Shown here piece after piece: positions 60,286-64,000 of a stretch of DNA of 64,000 bases. Numbering within the stretch: position 1 is the first letter of the stretch; the number at the start of each line of letters is the position of its first letter. The translations under genes were made by a program, and so were the position numbers. Below the pieces are notes generated by a model. That model saw only the letters and a list, made by a program, of their open reading frames with translations, was not told the origin of the DNA and did no database searches. This DNA comes from Crocodylus rhombifer (Eukaryota; Chordata; Crocodylia; Crocodylidae), in NCBI GenBank assembly GCA_038503035.1, contig JAVSML010001164.1:558001-622000 (forward strand). The letters run 5' to 3'.

Positions 60286-61186
60286 GCTCAGCCGGAGGAA
60301 AGACCAGCAGCAACGGCCAGCTGCAGGGCGTCGAGTAAGCAGAGGCAGGCAAGGAGGCCAGAGACGGACCACGAGGATGGAGAAGCCGGGGGAACGTTCA
60401 ACGAGGGATCTCCGGATTACGGACCTGAAGCCTGCGAGACTCCCAGGTCGAGTGCCGGGGCGGTGGTGCGGGGACACGACCCTGCTAGAGGGGGCTAGGA
60501 CCTGGAAGAGCCCTGAGAGGGCGCGGTCGGGCGGAGGTCGCCACCAGCCGGCTGTGGTCAGAAACCTATAGGGATACTGGAGAGATTGAGCGACAGATAT
60601 TGCTCAAGGGGACCCAGGGAGGCCCGAATAGCAGTCCCCAGCCAGTAAGGGGCTGTGGGGCCAAGCTTTAAGTTGTTTTCAGGTTTTGTTTCCCTGTTAA
60701 AGGGATACCCCAGCAGGAGTAGCCAAGGGGGCACATTCAGGGAGAGAGGGTCAAAGCTACTTTAGTGGAGCCCTACCTGTGCTGGGACCCAGTGTCGGGC
60801 CAAACAGGACATGGGGAAGTAGAGGACGGGGCAGGCCGGCCCACAAGTAGTCCTATAAGGGCAGGTCAGGCCAAGGGGAGCTACCGGCCCATCAACAGGA
60901 GGTCGGTCCCACAAAAGAGGGGAGAGCACTAGAGGTGGCGTGAGGCCGGGGTGCAGGGGTGGTGGAGCCCCGCAACGTGACCGCTGAGGGATCCTGGGCC
61001 ATGGAGCACCCACGAACCGACCTTAACTGAACCTAACAGCAAGTCATGGCGGGCGAGAACTAAGGTGGGGACTGGATGTTAAGAGACCTACTCCAAACCC
61101 GTAGCAATCCGGTGTGATCAGCGGCATTCCCTCTACCAAAGGCGAACCACCTACGGGGAGGGCCCTAGTCTGGCGGTCACAGTGCA

Positions 61187-61588
61187 CATGAGAATCTAAA
61201 GTTGCTTTTGTTGAATCTGCTAATGGCAGTGAAAACCTGGCTTTATTTTATGTTCACAGTATATTCTGTGCTTGCCAGCTGGGCAGCACACTCTCTCATG
61301 CTTGTGGTTGGAGTTGTTTTTTGTGAAGGCCTTTGCACAAACACAACACTTACCACTCCATCTGTGATGGGGAGGGTAGAGGCTGATCCCCTTGGTGTGT
61401 AAGTGGAATGCAAATAGAAGGACTCTACCCACTCCACCATTCAGATGCATCCTGATGGCATCATAGGGCAAGTACTCTAGGAAAGCTGTGAAGTAACTTA
61501 CTCCCTCTGCAGGCCAAACACCCAACAGAGGAAGAACTGTGACCCAGGTCATCTACACTGAAACCAGGAAATAGATTAGTAGCACATG
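61187..61588. other. Intergenic, no gene recognised
   Basis: Short overlapping ORFs only; nothing recognisable. Confidence 0.35.
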
Positions 61589-61872
61589 GGGCTTGTCTAC
61601 GTGTTATCCTACAGTGATGTTGTTACTGCGCTGTGCTTTAGCACCAAAGGAGGTACTAAAGCATCGTGCAGTAGCAGCCTGTACTGTGCTGTGCACATGG
61701 CGCATGGTTATTTTTAGCTGCTACTTCACCGTAGTGGCGTGCTAAAACGGGGGAGCATGCTGCTATGGTGAAGTAGCTGCTGGTGACAGGTAGATGCATG
61801 TGATCACTATGCCCAAGGTATGGCAATGTAGCACATGGCTACAGTGATGTAGGGTGATGTGTAGACTTGCCT
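61589..61872. mobile_element. Harbinger-like MITE (about 284 bp) with internal hairpins
   Basis: The left end GGCTTGTCTACGTGTTATCC and the reversed right end GGCAAGTCTACACATCACCC are inverted repeats, continuing into CTACAGTGATGT / CTACATCACTGT. The GGCTTGTCTAC start is typical of sauropsid PIF/Harbinger-type MITEs. Inside, AGCTGCTACTTCACCGTAG (61717) pairs with ATGGTGAAGTAGCTGCT (61775), and GCTTTAGCACC with GGTACTAAAGC. No 3-bp duplication is clear. Confidence 0.7.
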
Positions 61873-63885
61873 ATGGGGGCATATACCTGGGCTAGTTTTG
61901 TCTGCATATCCCAGGTAATGATCTCAGTGAAGCTATGACAGCACAGGCTTTTGTGGGGATGGCTAAAGCCTGACAGGGCCCAAGTGCAGGGAGGCCGGAC
62001 CTGATGATCTGCAAGCCCCTAACCCCTAACAACTATGAAACTATGAATACTTACTTGGGCAGTTAGCCCATGCCGAAGCATGGACCATTAAGCCTTCACT
62101 GTCCTCTCCAGGATATCTACAGTAAACCTAGATGCCTACTTGTGCTGTGATCACACCTCTGACTACAGTACATAAGTCATCATCATTCATTCTCTGGTTA
62201 GCTTCTGGGATAGGAAGGGTATAGACCATCCCTTGTCCAGGATTTATAAGCTTGCAGTCTAGTTTCTTTCATGCATCTAAGGCCTTGTTTACACTAGAAA
62301 TTTACCTTACTTGCAGCTGTAGCTGGCTAGCACTAATACAACCTCTATGCTGGGACTAATCAGTAACTGTCTATGCTGGGGATTTACAGAGGGATGGCTA
62401 CCCTGGAGGTCATTCTAATGGTAATAATGTCATCACATCCTGAATATAGGCAAGTCCTACCCTTTGCTTATGGAATTGCTTACTTTAATTCAGTGGGCTG
62501 CTATTTCCCATCCTTGTTGCCACTAATCATGTCATGTTCAACTTAACACTTACTAAACACAGTTAAAATGCAAGCAAACACACATCCAAGCAGTTTAGTA
62601 GGTAAGTGCCATTGCGGCATTGCAAAATCGCTCCCTTTCAGGTAAGGATTATCTCAGGACTATATCTCTGGCATGAATGTGTCTGCTCCTGGCATGTACT
62701 AACTTGAATATGGCACAGTGTTTCAGTGATTTTGCAACTGTTGCAAATGGATGTGTGATTACACCCTGAAAATGTCACTTTGAGTTAGTTTCACATATTG
62801 TTGGCAAATAGAGTATGGATGAGTCCTTTAGGTTTCATCAAGAATAATTTCTGGATTTCACTACTCTGAAAGTCACAAAACATTTTCCTTTTCATGTATT
62901 CCATTGTTTTTATACATGGAAATATAATAGTTCAAAAGACCTGCACTTCTAGCTAAGTGGAAACTTGTGCTAATCAAACAATATAAATTCTCATTTCAAA
63001 GTAATTCATGACTTGCTTCTAGGACTATGGCCAAGAAAATGAAATGAAAAAAAACCCAAGAGTGAATTAGCTAAAAATGCCATACTTTGTTGCAGCCACA
63101 GTCATCCCAGGCCTCAGAAGTTTTGAATTCTGTTCTACATCCAGCATCTGTAGTATTGGGTGAATTCCAAATTTGCAAAACAATTCTTCTCTTCATTTTA
63201 TCTTAACTGACAGGTTGATGCAGGCAGCAAGCAGTTAACCTAACATACAACATTTGTTTTTTTCCCCTAGGTTTTTAGGGGAGTGAAGACTTCATAAACC
63301 TAGAAGGACTGAATTTATTAAGCTCGCTGACAGTCATAAATCATCTGCTCAAGGTATGAAGTATGCATAAATTTGTTCCCTGCTGTCTGCATCTGTTTTC
63401 TAATTCTCTCCAATCAGAACAACTCTAGGAACTCCTAGGAGTGTGACGCTCGGACAGTCATTGGGTAGGTGAGAGAGAGAACTGCATATGTTAGAAACAG
63501 ACTTTTGCTGAAAAATGCTCATGAAATCTAGGCCGGGATCCTGTGTGACAGCGGCAGTTATGGAGTAATCCGTCCGCAGGGAAAGTTTACCTCTGAAGCT
63601 CCATTAGTTAATGTGAGGCTTGCGGTCACAGATAATATGAGCTCATTTGTCTTCTAGAGCTGAGGGATTTTTGGTTGGTCAGTTGGTTTCACAATCTTTT
63701 CTGTTGTAGCTCTCATTGCTCTTGTAACCTACATGTATTTCTAGTCGCTCTGGATGATGTCATTTTTTTTTTCTTCCTTACTGCTCATATTCCTCTCTCT
63801 TTTGGGTTGAGATTTGCCCTTTCCTCTCCCAGATTTGTGTACCTGCACACAGATGTGAATGCCTGTTTTAATTGTCATAGAAATG
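61873..63885. other. Intergenic, no gene recognised
   Basis: GGCCTTGTTTACACTAGAAA at about 62283 looks like one end of another Harbinger-like MITE, but I found no partner. The rest is AT-rich without recognisable genes. Confidence 0.35.
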
Positions 63886-63990
63886 TGTATTGATTAGGGC
63901 CTCCCTCCACAAACATCTACTGAGATGCAATCCCCACTCTGAAGAAGCTACAATCTAAAGAATAAAAGGCAAGGGACAGAAGGGGAAACA
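63886..63990 (-). repeat. L3/MIR-like relic
   Basis: CAATCCCCACTCTGAAGAAG followed by CTACAATCTAAAGAATAAAA resembles the conserved amniote tail CCCTGCCCxxAAGAGCTTACAATCTAAA of old L3/CR1-related repeats. Confidence 0.55.
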
Positions 63991-64000
63991 GGTGTCCACC

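Larger units (their letters stand above)
59968..61181 (+). mobile_element. CpG-rich 1.2-kb solo LTR with 5-bp target duplication
   Basis: The element begins TGTCCCAGGG and ends GGTCACA, giving TG...CA ends. The 5-bp sequence GTGCA lies on both sides (59963-59967 and 61182-61186). It has no internal coding region, so it is a solo LTR left after LTR-LTR recombination. The 5-bp duplication fits Ty3/Gypsy or some ERV classes. It is strikingly GC- and CpG-rich against AT-rich flanks, suggesting youth or a hypomethylated history. It carries promoter motifs and internal tandem repeats listed separately. The orientation is inferred from the promoter motifs. Confidence 0.8.

Noticed and set aside
63255..63275. 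Acceptor-like TTTTTTCCCCTAG
   Set aside because: No coding exon follows it, so it is chance pyrimidine sequence.
1..64000. Bacterial-type systems (operons, CRISPR, defence islands)
   Set aside because: Split exons, CR1 LINEs, microsatellites and CpG islands show vertebrate DNA. No regular spacer-repeat array is present.

Overview
This is eukaryotic nuclear DNA from a vertebrate. It has split exons with GT-AG borders, a CpG-island promoter, microsatellites, two 10-N assembly gaps and many interspersed repeats. Several CR1 LINEs (one about 3.1 kb), CR1 tails nested in hAT elements, sauropsid-style MITEs and LTRs, and the absence of L1/Alu point to a sauropsid. A crocodilian is my best guess and a turtle the main alternative. 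That is inferred from repeat style, not proven. There are no bacterial features, operons or CRISPR arrays.

The one gene I can support is the 5' end of SFSWAP (suppressor of white-apricot homolog, a splicing regulator) on the minus strand. Coding exon 1 is 9642-9916, exon 2 is 7327-7496 and exon 3 is 6629-6772. They join in phase into 196 codons containing the DRY_EERY domain. The gene runs off the left edge: 1-6628 is part of intron 3. The promoter is a CpG island (about 9.3-10.15 kb) with YY1 and ETS-type motifs. It is bounded at 10146-10155 by an assembly gap with the end of a Tigger1-like transposon on its far side. The first two introns have weak donor sites and in-frame stops, which fits the family's known autoregulation by intron retention.

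From 10.2 to 64 kb I find no convincing host gene. This is the intergenic region upstream of SFSWAP, built largely from mobile elements. CR1 LINEs lie at 11.5-13.6, 14.2, 27.5, 36.7 and 49.7-52.9 kb. A fragment of a second LINE clade lies at 14.7 kb. There is a complete, internally deleted 492-bp Tigger1-like element with TA duplications at 29342-29833. Two hAT-type elements have 8-bp duplications (17532-17754 and 36544-37041), and a further hAT relic at 37.1 kb carries a BED-finger fragment. Several foldback or Harbinger-like MITEs are present. Two probable solo LTRs were found, one (59968-61181) with exact TG...CA ends, a 5-bp duplication and a CRE/TATA-type promoter. A (TG)n-(CA)n tract at 47.6 kb forms a 37-bp perfect inverted repeat.

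The most interesting points are the mammal-like Tigger1 copies in a reptile-like genome, the CpG-rich solo LTR with its own promoter, the weak donors of SFSWAP introns 1 and 2, and a possible decayed coding segment at 42.9-43.7 kb that I could not identify.
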